Assembly: GCA_944363605.1 (NCBI GenBank)
Contig: CALVUM010000055.1
Location: 1-35,953, forward strand
Reading direction: 5' to 3'
Source: an uncultured Bacilli bacterium
GTDB lineage: Bacteria; Bacillota_I; Bacilli_A; RF39; UBA660
DNA length: 35,953 nucleotides
Part shown: positions 1-7,399 of the stretch, one piece after another
Layout of the letters: each line of letters starts with the position of its first letter
Position numbering within the stretch: position 1 is the first letter of the stretch
Notes under the pieces: generated by a model
The model's input: the letters and a program-made list of their open reading frames with translations, nothing else
Database searches by the model: none
Told to the model about the DNA's origin: nothing
Position numbers and translations under genes: made by a program

Positions 1-132
1 ATGACTATATTTATTATTATAATTATGATAGAATTAAAGTAAAATTAAAAGGACTGTCCCCTGTAAAGTACAGGTTACAATCCTCTAATTAGAAACTATT
101 TATAAACTGTCCAACTTTTGGGGTTCAGTTCA
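1..132 (+). mobile_element. 3' end of an IS3-family insertion sequence (truncated by window edge)
   Basis: The first 92 bases encode the end of an IS3-family transposase. Bases 107-132 read in reverse as TGAACTGAACCCC followed by AAAAGTTGGACA, which is the terminal inverted repeat style of IS150-group IS3 elements. The element therefore ends at about base 132 and the accessory genes begin right after it. The other end lies outside the window, so target duplication and full length cannot be judged. Confidence 0.8.
3..92 (+). CDS. IS3-family transposase OrfB, C-terminal fragment
   Basis: Only the last 29 codons are visible, ending in TAG at 90-92. The peptide contains YNYDRIKVKLKG followed by LSPVKYR, which is the conserved extreme C-terminus of IS3-family (IS150-like) DDE transposases (consensus N-x-R-I-K-x-K-L-K-G-x-S-P-V-x-Y-R). 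The enzyme catalyses copy-out/paste-in transposition; the catalytic DDE residues would lie upstream of the window. The reading frame is open to the window edge, so the gene may be intact. Confidence 0.85.
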   Translation, partial: DYIYYYNYDRIKVKLKGLSPVKYRLQSSN

Positions 133-246
133 AAGAGTGTCTATTTTTTATTATGCGAAGAAAATGTTAAGAAACGGCTAAAATAGTTTTTTAACCTATC
201 TCTGCTCTTTTAATTAATTATTCTCAAATACCAATATAAGATATAT

Positions 247-268
247 GATATAATAATAAGGAAAGGAA
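247..268 (+). promoter_or_regulatory. Extended -10 promoter and ribosome binding site of the 277 gene
   Basis: TGATATAAT at 246-254 is an extended -10 element (TG-n-TATAAT). It is followed by a purine-rich AAGGAAAGGA Shine-Dalgarno stretch at 259-268, just ahead of the ATG at 277. No convincing -35 hexamer is visible, which an extended -10 can tolerate. Confidence 0.6.
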
Positions 269-276
269 GACTTTTT

Positions 277-1056
277 ATGCAAAAAAAAGATTATTATACT
301 TTAAAAGAAATTATATTAGGATTACGTAATGAATACTTAATTCATCAACAAAAATTGCAAGAATTAAAACAATTTTGTGAAATGGATAAAAGGGCTGTTG
401 ATTTTTATTTTCGAGTATTCCAACCTAATGGAAAACGTCCTATCTTACTTTGTGAATATGTTCCAAAACAAAATAATATCCAAAAGTTTATAACAGATAT
501 CAGTAAAAAAACAGGATATTATATATATGGAAGGCAAACTTCCCGCTTGGTAACAGATCATAATCAATATTACTTTTTATCTGGAAAAACAGAATACCCT
601 ATTCATATAAAATATGATTATGGAATGGATACAAAATTTACCAATCAGGCCAATTGTATTTTAAATTCTGAATTTTCAAATAATATACAATCTCAATATA
701 TAGAAGATAATCGTTCAGATATAAATGCAACTCTTGCAATTAACTCAAATCTAGTTGAATTATATATAAGAAATGAATGTAGAGACATACCGAATTCTAT
801 TATATTATATGATTCAAGAGATGATATTTTGGAATTTAAGTCATTTGAAGGGAAATATAACAAACAATGTATAGCAAGAGCTTTAGATATAGAATTTCCA
901 AGTGAAAAATTAAATCAATATCACATTCAAACTCTTGCAAATAACGAAGAATCTGAAAAAACTATAGTCTTAGAAGAATTTAATCCCTGTGATATGGCTA
1001 AATTTGATATTCAAGTTAAAGAGAAACAATACGTTTTGCAAAAAATAAGAAAATAA
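277..1056 (+). CDS. Hypothetical protein, 259 aa, first gene after the IS element
   Basis: I do not recognise this protein. It has 259 residues, no signal peptide, no clear membrane segment, and a charged, mixed alpha/beta-looking composition typical of a soluble cytoplasmic protein. The N-terminus (residues 1-45) looks helical and lysine/glutamine-rich. The ATG is chosen because AAGGAAAGGA lies 8 bases upstream and an extended -10 lies just before it. The zinc-ribbon gene begins 37 bases downstream on the same strand with no terminator between, so the two are probably co-transcribed and share the terminator at 1915-1943. The position directly beside an IS3 element suggests an accessory cargo gene. 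A role in defence or nucleic-acid handling would be a guess. Confidence 0.75.
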   Translation: MQKKDYYTLKEIILGLRNEYLIHQQKLQELKQFCEMDKRAVDFYFRVFQPNGKRPILLCEYVPKQNNIQKFITDISKKTGYYIYGRQTSRLVTDHNQYYFLSGKTEYPIHIKYDYGMDTKFTNQANCILNSEFSNNIQSQYIEDNRSDINATLAINSNLVELYIRNECRDIPNSIILYDSRDDILEFKSFEGKYNKQCIARALDIEFPSEKLNQYHIQTLANNEESEKTIVLEEFNPCDMAKFDIQVKEKQYVLQKIRK

Positions 1057-1093
1057 AAATTATCATACAAAGAACCAAATTGAGGTGATGAAT

Positions 1094-1903
1094 ATGGAAT
1101 GTCCAATATGTGATGGTCTCTTAGTGCTAGACGAAAATATGTATACACACAAAGAATATTTAATTTGTATAAAATGTGGTACTACTTTGTCTACCGAAAC
1201 ATTTTGTAGTTTAAGTGATTATAAATGCTTAGAATGTAAAAGTACACTTTACTATCAAAAAAATCAAAATAACGGTACAACTTATCTGCGATGTTATAAC
1301 AAAAAGTGTAACAAAACATATAGCTTAAACCAAATAAAAATAGAAAGAATAGAAAAACATCTTCCTTGCCATGATTGTAACGGATTTTATTTTTTAAAAG
1401 AAGGAAAATATGGTATTTTTGCTGGGTGCAGTAACTACCCCAAATGTCAAAGTCATATCCCTCTAACCGAATTTATTATAAATATCCTAAAAAAAGATGG
1501 ACTTTTAATTTATAAATGGTCTAAAAAATGTTGGAAATGTCATCAAACCACTTCCATTTTCTCTTACTATTTAGCTTATGAAATAGAAAAATATTCTAAT
1601 GAGAGAATGAACAGCGAAATGGGCATAGGCGACATCCCTATCCTTGATGAATATTTAAAAAAACAAATAACAACTATAAAAGATTGCTATAGCAAAACTA
1701 AAGAGGAGACATACATTGCAAATACATGTGAACATTGTGGAGCTCTTCAAGGCTACAATTATGTAGTTGATGATCCCCACGAAATATTTGATGATTTATA
1801 CGGAACCAACACTATGGAGAAATATTTATTCACAAAAATTCCATATGCCAAACTCAATATAAATGAGAGTGAACTAATAAAACAATTAGAAAATATAATT
1901 TAA
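1094..1903 (+). CDS. Multi-zinc-ribbon protein with topoisomerase-type C4 finger
   Basis: A 269-residue protein with repeated cysteine pairs: C3/C6 with C25/C28, C45/C48 with C67/C72, C92/C95 with C112/C118, then CWKC (146-149) and CEHC (212-215). The third set, CHDCNGFYFLKEGKYG followed by GCSNYPKC, is a classic zf-C4_Topoisom finger as found at the C-terminus of bacterial topoisomerase I, where it binds single-stranded DNA. No toprim, nuclease or helicase domain is present. A longer ORF starts at a GTG at 1085, but that GTG lies inside the AGGTG Shine-Dalgarno. The ATG at 1094 has proper spacing and is preferred. It follows the 277 gene, probably in one operon. Zinc and nucleic-acid binding is well supported; the cellular role is unknown. 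Confidence 0.75.
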   Translation: MECPICDGLLVLDENMYTHKEYLICIKCGTTLSTETFCSLSDYKCLECKSTLYYQKNQNNGTTYLRCYNKKCNKTYSLNQIKIERIEKHLPCHDCNGFYFLKEGKYGIFAGCSNYPKCQSHIPLTEFIINILKKDGLLIYKWSKKCWKCHQTTSIFSYYLAYEIEKYSNERMNSEMGIGDIPILDEYLKKQITTIKDCYSKTKEETYIANTCEHCGALQGYNYVVDDPHEIFDDLYGTNTMEKYLFTKIPYAKLNINESELIKQLENII

Positions 1904-1914
1904 AAGAACTTTTC

Positions 1915-1943
1915 AACTAGTTATTCGCTATAACTAGTTTTTT
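1915..1943 (+). terminator. Rho-independent terminator with UUCGCUA loop
   Basis: A perfect 9-bp stem AACTAGTTA/TAACTAGTT (1915-1923 and 1931-1939) closes a TTCGCTA loop and runs into a T tract. It ends the 277-1903 unit. The loop sequence is the same as in the antisense RNAs at 11101, 30019-30145 and 35751. Confidence 0.85.
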
Positions 1944-2013
1944 GTAACTAAAATTAACATTTAGCCAAACTTTTCATTCAAAAATATAATATAATTTCAA
2001 CAAAAAATACTTT

Positions 2014-2853
2014 TTATTTTAGATTTTTTTCTTTTATCAATACTGGTAAAGTATAGTACATATATGCACATTGATCGTTTTGCATTATATAATTTTGAAT
2101 TTCCTGCTCAGCATTTTCTCTACAAGAAGTATATATTTGAACATTTGGTTTTCTTGAAATACCAGTTATGATATCGATTTCATCATGTTTTCTTTCACGT
2201 TCTTCTTTAGTTATATTTTTTAAAGAGGAAACTTTTTCATGAAGTTTATAAAATTGCTTAACTCGATCAATTGTATATTTCATTCTTTGCAATTGTTCTT
2301 TAGAAAAATGTGTCGCATTGTTTAAGCAAAATTCATAAGTATTTAATAAATCAGAAACTTGTTTTTTTGTTAATAATCCATTTAAAAACATAAATTCCAA
2401 CATATCCATTTTTTTATCAATCATATCATATCTTTTATAAAAATGATCCATATCATAGTTATCCATTCTAATAAAAGAACGATTCCACACATCTAAAATA
2501 GAATAAATACCGAAACATTCAAAATTCAAATTAACAGGATAATTTTTTATAATATAATCCATTAATTCTAAAGCAAAATTTTGGGGATTTAAGGATAAAT
2601 TTCCCACAACATTCTCTTTTTGCGTATGTTTAATACCATTTCTTTCTATAAATTCTAAACAAGTATTGTGAGCATGAATATTAAAAGGTTTATCAAGTCG
2701 TTTTATCTCACTAGCTAATATAAGTAATTTTAAAGTCTTTAGAGCATTAATATCCGTTTGCTTAGCTAAATAAATCCCAAGATTATTTAAATTTTCCAAA
2801 TTTTCTGTAACATCGTTTAATATTTCTATCCCACTTCTAACACAGTTTTGCAT
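2014..2853 (-). CDS. Hypothetical protein, 279 aa
   Basis: I do not recognise this protein. It looks soluble and largely helical, with leucine, isoleucine and aromatic residues in helical spacing and no signal peptide or transmembrane segment. A charged stretch near residues 205-225 (KNITKEERERKHDE) could be a short coiled coil. The possible start at 2862 is rejected because the GGAGG Shine-Dalgarno would touch that ATG. The ATG at 2853 lies 9 bases after GGAGG and is preferred. The gene is monocistronic and convergent with the 277-1903 unit. There is no clear terminator of its own; the reverse complement of the 1915-1943 hairpin lacks a T tract on this strand. Confidence 0.7.
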   Translation of the reverse strand: MQNCVRSGIEILNDVTENLENLNNLGIYLAKQTDINALKTLKLLILASEIKRLDKPFNIHAHNTCLEFIERNGIKHTQKENVVGNLSLNPQNFALELMDYIIKNYPVNLNFECFGIYSILDVWNRSFIRMDNYDMDHFYKRYDMIDKKMDMLEFMFLNGLLTKKQVSDLLNTYEFCLNNATHFSKEQLQRMKYTIDRVKQFYKLHEKVSSLKNITKEERERKHDEIDIITGISRKPNVQIYTSCRENAEQEIQNYIMQNDQCAYMYYTLPVLIKEKNLK

Positions 2854-3161
2854 AATTAACATCCTCCAAATTCAAATACTTGGTAATAATATATCAAAAA
2901 AAACGCAATATTTACAGCATTTGTTAATATTCAATTAAAATTTTTTCAATAAATTATTCGAAAAATTATTTTTATTTAAAAAACAATTTTAAAAGATTTT
3001 TTAGATTTTTTCTAAATTAGACAATAAAACAATCTCCTAATCGCGACTAATACACTATTGTCTATTCCACTATCTAAATTTCTAAAATTTGTTCTTACGC
3101 TTTAAAAAATGAATAAACAATTAAAAATATTGAAAATTTTTATAAGATCTTAGTCTTATTT
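2854..3161. other. Gene-free AT-rich spacer with one long-range inverted repeat
   Basis: About 300 bases without a credible ORF. The only structure I see is a perfect 9-bp inverted repeat TAGACAATA (3018-3026) / TATTGTCTA (3056-3064) around a 29-base loop containing CTAATCGCGACTAA. It may be an operator or a fold in a decayed transcript. The region adjoins a frameshifted regulator and may simply be degenerating. Confidence 0.4.
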
Positions 3162-3418
3162 TTAATCTGCATTCTCTTCAAAAAATTTATCAATTCTTAC
3201 GTCTAAAACCTTAGATATTTTATAAACAGTCTTTAATGAATATCCTCTTTTACCATGAGAAGTTTAACTCTTCTCACAAATTCATTAGATAAATCCGTAT
3301 AAAACGCTAATTTTTCTTGAGTAAAACCTTTTTCTTTACGATATTTAACAATATTTTTTACAACTGTATCCATAATATTCTCATTAAAATGAAAATCTTT
3401 TGGCTCATAAAAAACCAT
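3162..3418 (-). pseudogene. Frameshifted XRE-family HTH regulator
   Basis: From the ATG at 3418 (GGAGG 8 bases upstream) the frame reads an XRE helix-turn-helix: IVKYRKEKGFTQEKLAFYTD then LSNEFVRRV. It then runs out of frame and stops at 3233. A second frame resumes the expected end of the fold, KRGYSLKTVYKISKVLDV followed by RIDKFFEENAD, and stops at 3162-3164. The two halves join near 3245-3262, so one small indel has broken a regulator of about 85 residues. The gene is divergent from the adhesin-sortase pair and may have been its repressor. A sequencing or assembly error is the main alternative. Confidence 0.75.
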
Positions 3419-3452
3419 ATTACCTACCTCCATTTCTTTTTATAAAAAAAAG

Positions 3453-3458
3453 TATAAT
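3453..3458 (+). promoter_or_regulatory. Candidate -10 for the adhesin-sortase operon
   Basis: TATAAT at 3453-3458 is the best -10 on this strand between the broken XRE gene and the adhesin. The leader to the ATG at 3576 is over 100 bases and contains an A/T palindrome near 3508-3530 (T-run, AG, A-run) that could form a hairpin. The -35 is weak. Confidence 0.4.
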
Positions 3459-3575
3459 AGAAAATTCTTTTAAATGAAAGAGCTTATCTCTGCAAAATTT
3501 GTCGAACACTTTTTTTTAGAAAAAAAAGGAAATTCATATTTTTTTACGAATGTATTAGTAGAAGGAGAAAAAAAT

Positions 3576-6035
3576 ATGAAAAAAACATTCATACTTCTAC
3601 TATTTCTTAGCTTGTTAGGAATAATAGAAGTTAAGGCGGCAACTGTAACCGACCAAATAACAAGCACTTTTTTAGGAGATTATCATTATGTTTACGATGA
3701 TGGAAAATTTGGGGACTTTGAATTATTCAAAAGAAATAGTAACCAAAATATTGCATATTGTATTGAACCTGGTGTCTCAAGACATAAGGGAGATTATACT
3801 GGATATCTTGGATTATCTAATGCTGAACTAGCTTTAAAAGCTGGAATATCTACTACCCAACTAGAAAAAATAAGTTTATATGCATACTATGGATATGGAT
3901 ATAAAAATCACACTAGCACAGATTGGGTAGTTGCAACTCAAGCAAAAATTTGGAATGTACTAGGAAAAAATTTTCAGTTTACAAGTAAAAACTATTCACC
4001 AAATCCCTGGCAATACGTTATAAGTACACCTGTAAATATCGAAGAAAAATTTAAAGAACTTGACACATTAATCGAAAGACATTACACCAAACCAAGTTTT
4101 GATTGGCAAACCATTTTAATTCCATACAATGAAGGATCTTATATATTAGAAGATAAAAATGGAATATTAAATGAATTTGAAATTAAAACATCAACAAATT
4201 GTACTTTAAAAATTGAAAACAATAATTTGATCATTACCCCAAATAAGAGTAACAGCGAAGGAGTAATTTATCTCGTCAAAAAAAGACAAGATTGGAATCA
4301 AGATATTATCCTCTTTCATCACGATACAGGGCAAGATTTACTAGCCACAGGAGACGTTAAAAATGTCGAAAGCACTATTGTTTTTAAAACGATTACAGGA
4401 AAAGTCAAAATTCAAAAACAAGATCAAGACACAAATAAATGTCAAGCCCAAGGAGAAGCTTCTCTAGAAGATGTAGAATACACCTTATATAAAGAAGATG
4501 GAACAAAAATGAAAACAGTTAAACTTCAAAATTGTGAAGCCACCATAACTAATTTACCATTAGGAAATTATTATATAAAAGAAACTAAATCCCCAATAGG
4601 TTATAAATTGGACGAAAAAAAATATGACTTTGCAATCACAGAACAAAACATTACCCAAGAACAAACAATCATTGTTAAAGACGAAGTCTACAAAACCGAT
4701 TTAACCATTGATAAAAAATATTTGACAGCTGAAGGCTTAAAACCAGAAGCCAACACTAAATTTGCAATTTTAAACAAAAAAACTGGAGAAACACTCTATA
4801 CCTTAATAACTGATGAATTTGGAAAAATAAATATTACCCTACCCTATGGGGAATACATTATTAAACAACTTACAGGACTGGAAAACTATTATAAAAGCGA
4901 AGATATTTCTTTAACTGTTGATGAAAAAACAGAAGCAAAAACCAATATCGATTTAATAAATGAGCCATATACTTCTAAAGTAAAAGTTCAAAAAATAAAT
5001 AGTGAAACCAATGAGGCACTTACTCTAGCTAATATTGCATTTAAAATTTATGATCTAAAAAATGAAAAATACATCTGCCAAACGAGTGACTGTATTTTTA
5101 AAACCAATGAACAAGGAGAATTTACTACAGAAGACCTCTTCCCTTCTACTTATCGCTTAGAAGAAGTAAAAACGAATATTCCAGGTTATTTATGGAATGA
5201 AGAAACAATCACTTTTACAATCGATAAAAACTCTCCGGATAAAATTGAATTAAAATTTACAAATAAACGAGTAAAAGGCAAAATAAAAGTTCAAAAAATG
5301 GATACCCAAAAAAAGCCTTTAAAAAATGTCGTCTTCACTCTCTATGCAAAAGAAGATATTTTTGAAAATGGAAAAATCGTTTATTATCAAAACGAACAAA
5401 TTGATTCTTTTATTACGAACGAAAAAGGAGAATTTGAAACTAAGCTTTTACCATTAGGAAATTACTACATTATAGAAACGAATCCATTAGATGGATATAT
5501 CCCGTTAAAAGAACCGATTCAAGTTTCTTTAACATTTCAAGATTCTTTCACAGAAATAGTTGAAAAAAACATTACAGTTACCAATACCCCACTTCAAAGA
5601 GGAAAATTACTTATTAAGAAAATAGATGAAAAGAAAAATCCTTTAGCCAATGTTGGATTTGCCCTTTATGCAAAAGAAAACATTTTTGAAAATGGTAAAG
5701 TCATCTATTTTCAAAACGAAAAAATTATGGATTTTTATACAAATGAACAAGGAGAATTTGAAACAGATATTCTTCCTTTAGGAACCTACTATATAATAGA
5801 AACCGAACCACCAAATGGTTATATCCCGATAACTGAACCCATAATCATAACATTAACGTCTTCAAAAAAAGAAGAACAGATTATTACAAAAGAAATTGAA
5901 ATCGAAAATGAAATCTATAAAGTACCCAATACCAATTTAAATCAAGTAGTTATCCCATCTATTACAGTTTATCTAGAAGGAAAAAATGATGAAAAAAAGA
6001 ACAAATATTTTCATATTAACTATAAGTATATTTAG
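3576..6035 (+). CDS. Secreted thioester-domain adhesin with five Cna_B/SpaA-type repeats
   Basis: An 819-residue surface protein. A signal peptide (MKKTFILLLFLSLLGIIEVKA) precedes a thioester domain, with the thioester cysteine likely C62 (AYCIEPG) and the glutamine Q122 in the TQxxIW signature (ATQAKIW). Such domains bind host targets covalently. Five Cna_B-like repeats follow from about residues 274, 371, 467, 565 and 673. Most open with a lysine strand (VKIQKQD, VKVQKIN, IKVQKMD, LLIKKID) and close with an E-box such as YYIKETKSPIGY or YYIIETEPPNGY, as needed for Lys-Asn isopeptide bonds. The C-terminus is odd: VPNTN at about 783 resembles a sorting motif, but only a weak hydrophobic stretch and no proper membrane segment follow. 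The start is taken at 3576 (AGAAGGAGA upstream), not 34 codons earlier. It overlaps the sortase gene by 50 bases. Confidence 0.85.
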   Translation: MKKTFILLLFLSLLGIIEVKAATVTDQITSTFLGDYHYVYDDGKFGDFELFKRNSNQNIAYCIEPGVSRHKGDYTGYLGLSNAELALKAGISTTQLEKISLYAYYGYGYKNHTSTDWVVATQAKIWNVLGKNFQFTSKNYSPNPWQYVISTPVNIEEKFKELDTLIERHYTKPSFDWQTILIPYNEGSYILEDKNGILNEFEIKTSTNCTLKIENNNLIITPNKSNSEGVIYLVKKRQDWNQDIILFHHDTGQDLLATGDVKNVESTIVFKTITGKVKIQKQDQDTNKCQAQGEASLEDVEYTLYKEDGTKMKTVKLQNCEATITNLPLGNYYIKETKSPIGYKLDEKKYDFAITEQNITQEQTIIVKDEVYKTDLTIDKKYLTAEGLKPEANTKFAILNKKTGETLYTLITDEFGKINITLPYGEYIIKQLTGLENYYKSEDISLTVDEKTEAKTNIDLINEPYTSKVKVQKINSETNEALTLANIAFKIYDLKNEKYICQTSDCIFKTNEQGEFTTEDLFPSTYRLEEVKTNIPGYLWNEETITFTIDKNSPDKIELKFTNKRVKGKIKVQKMDTQKKPLKNVVFTLYAKEDIFENGKIVYYQNEQIDSFITNEKGEFETKLLPLGNYYIIETNPLDGYIPLKEPIQVSLTFQDSFTEIVEKNITVTNTPLQRGKLLIKKIDEKKNPLANVGFALYAKENIFENGKVIYFQNEKIMDFYTNEQGEFETDILPLGTYYIIETEPPNGYIPITEPIIITLTSSKKEEQIITKEIEIENEIYKVPNTNLNQVVIPSITVYLEGKNDEKKNKYFHINYKYI

Positions 6036-6543
6036 TCTATTTTGTTTACTTAGCTTTGAAAAAATCCAAACAACCACGACCGTGGCTACTACTATCCCTA
6101 CACCGATAAACCAAGTACCTTCTATAACTACCCAAAAAGAAGAAACAAATAGTAGTTTAACAAAAAAAGAAGCTACTTTAGAAATACCCAAAATTTCTTT
6201 AAAAAAAGATTATTATTCAATAAATGATTCAAAAAACACAGTAAATATTGGAATTGAACAATTAAGTGATTGTAAACCAACAGAAAACTGTACCATTGTT
6301 CTTGCCGCCCACTCAGGAACAAGCAATATCTCTCATTTTAAAAATTTAAACCAATTAAAACAAAATGACTTAGCTTTCATTACTTATCAAAATACTACAT
6401 ACACGTATCAACTTATAAATATTTTTCATGAAGAAAAAACAGGTTTTATTACCATTCCTAAAAATAGCTATGATTTAGTTTTAACAACTTGCAATAAAGA
6501 AAAACAAAATATTCAAGATATCTACTTATTTATAAAAAAATAA
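5986..6543 (+). CDS. Sortase-family transpeptidase lacking the usual catalytic arginine
   Basis: A 185-residue protein with an N-terminal signal/anchor segment (about residues 7-24), a threonine-rich linker, and a sortase core from about residue 63 (ATLEIPKISLKKDY). The catalytic histidine is H109 in AAHSG and the cysteine C169 in LTTC. The arginine normally found 6-12 residues after the cysteine is absent: the tail reads NKEKQNIQDIYLFIKK, with K or Q where R is expected. The gene overlaps the adhesin by 50 bases, which ties it to that substrate. It probably attaches the adhesin to the wall or to another protein on the outer membrane face. At 185 residues it is within the normal sortase size range. 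Confidence 0.85.
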   Translation: MMKKRTNIFILTISIFSLFCLLSFEKIQTTTTVATTIPTPINQVPSITTQKEETNSSLTKKEATLEIPKISLKKDYYSINDSKNTVNIGIEQLSDCKPTENCTIVLAAHSGTSNISHFKNLNQLKQNDLAFITYQNTTYTYQLINIFHEEKTGFITIPKNSYDLVLTTCNKEKQNIQDIYLFIKK

Positions 6544-6555
6544 GTAGATTTTTTT
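6520..6555 (+). terminator. Strong terminator overlapping the sortase stop codon
   Basis: A perfect 12-bp stem ATCTACTTATTT / AAATAAGTAGAT (6520-6531, 6538-6549) is followed by a T tract to 6555. The last sortase codons and its TAA form part of the hairpin. Confidence 0.9.
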
Positions 6556-6557
6556 CC

Positions 6558-6600
6558 TAACAAAAGTGTAAGAAAGTTTTTCTTATCTTTTTGCTATAAT
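6558..6600 (+). promoter_or_regulatory. BceR-type operator and extended -10 promoter of the ABC transporter
   Basis: TAACA-AAAG-TGTAA at 6558-6571 fits the TNACA-N4-TGTAA consensus described for BceR-like response regulators. An extended -10, TGCTATAAT, lies at 6592-6600, placing the operator just upstream of the -35 position, where activators of this type bind. The cognate regulator is probably the response regulator at 9422. Confidence 0.65.
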
Positions 6601-6606
6601 GTTAAT

Positions 6607-6630
6607 AACCAAACAAGTGCACTTTTGGTT
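6607..6630 (+). promoter_or_regulatory. Inverted repeat in the bceA leader
   Basis: AACCAAA (6607-6613) and TTTGGTT (6624-6630) form a 7-bp stem around CAAGTGCACT, which holds the palindrome AAGTGCACTT (shared with the flanks). It lies between the transcription start and the GAAAGGAA Shine-Dalgarno of the ATPase gene. It could be a second operator or an RNA hairpin that modulates translation. Confidence 0.4.
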
Positions 6631-6645
6631 GAAAGGAATTTATTT

Positions 6646-7398
6646 ATGAAAGAAATAGGTAAAATTAATCATTTAAAAAAATATTATGGATCAAAAACGA
6701 ATATTACTAAAGCAATCAATGATATCTCTTTTACCATCAATGAACAAGAATTTATAGCTATTATGGGAGCAAGCGGTTCAGGAAAAAGCACTCTTCTTAA
6801 TTGCATAGCAACCATCGATAGAGTGACAAGCGGAAATATCTATATCGATAATCTTGATATAACAGAAATAAAAGATGATGAACTAGCACTCTTTAGAAGA
6901 AAAAATTTAGGTTTTATTTTTCAAGATTTCAATTTACTAGATACACTAACTATTGAAGAAAACATCGCCTTATCCCGAGTTATCAACAAAGAAGATGTCA
7001 CAAAAATCGATGGACAAGTTTTAGAAATAGCCGAGAAATTAAAAATTATAGATATTCTAAAAAAATATCCTTATGAAGTAAGTGGTGGTCAAAAACAACG
7101 GTGTGCTTGTGCAAGAGCCTTAATAAATAAACCGAAACTAATTTTAGCAGACGAACCAACAGGGGCTCTTGATTCAAAAAACGCAAGGCTTTTATTAGAA
7201 ACATTAGAAGAAATGAATCAAAACTTACAAGCAACAATTTTAATGGTTACTCATGACCCCTTATCAGCAAGTTTCTGTAAAAGAGTTTTGTTTCTAAAAG
7301 ACGGTCGTATTTTTAATGAAATCATTAAAGGCGAAAAATCACGAAAAGAATTTTACAATGAGATTTTAGATGTGTTAACCCTACTTGGAGGAGACTAA
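6646..7398 (+). CDS. bceA: Bce-type ABC transporter ATP-binding protein
   Basis: A 250-residue ATPase of the MacB/LolD-like subfamily. Walker A is GASGSGKST at 41-49, the signature VSGGQKQR follows the helical domain, Walker B is LILADEPTGAL, and the switch histidine is in MVTHD. With the large FtsX-type permease next to it, it belongs to a BceAB peptide-antibiotic detoxification transporter. These protect against cell-wall-active peptides such as bacitracin-like compounds or lantibiotics. An upstream TTG at 6625 is rejected in favour of the ATG at 6646, which sits 7 bases after AAGGAA. The permease start is 1 base beyond the stop. The operator at 6558-6571 suggests induction by the linked two-component system. 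Confidence 0.9.
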   Translation: MKEIGKINHLKKYYGSKTNITKAINDISFTINEQEFIAIMGASGSGKSTLLNCIATIDRVTSGNIYIDNLDITEIKDDELALFRRKNLGFIFQDFNLLDTLTIEENIALSRVINKEDVTKIDGQVLEIAEKLKIIDILKKYPYEVSGGQKQRCACARALINKPKLILADEPTGALDSKNARLLLETLEEMNQNLQATILMVTHDPLSASFCKRVLFLKDGRIFNEIIKGEKSRKEFYNEILDVLTLLGGD

Positions 7399-7399
7399 C

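Noticed and set aside
2854-3161. A fifth small RNA/peptide locus in the AT-rich spacer
   Set aside because: There is an inverted repeat (3018-3064) but no TTCGCTA hairpin, no promoter-terminator pair and no short hydrophobic ORF with a ribosome site.
3233-3433. A 66-aa ORF as a complete small HTH protein
   Set aside because: The HTH fold breaks off and resumes in another frame to 3162; the first residues precede the ribosome site. Treated as a pseudogene starting at 3418.
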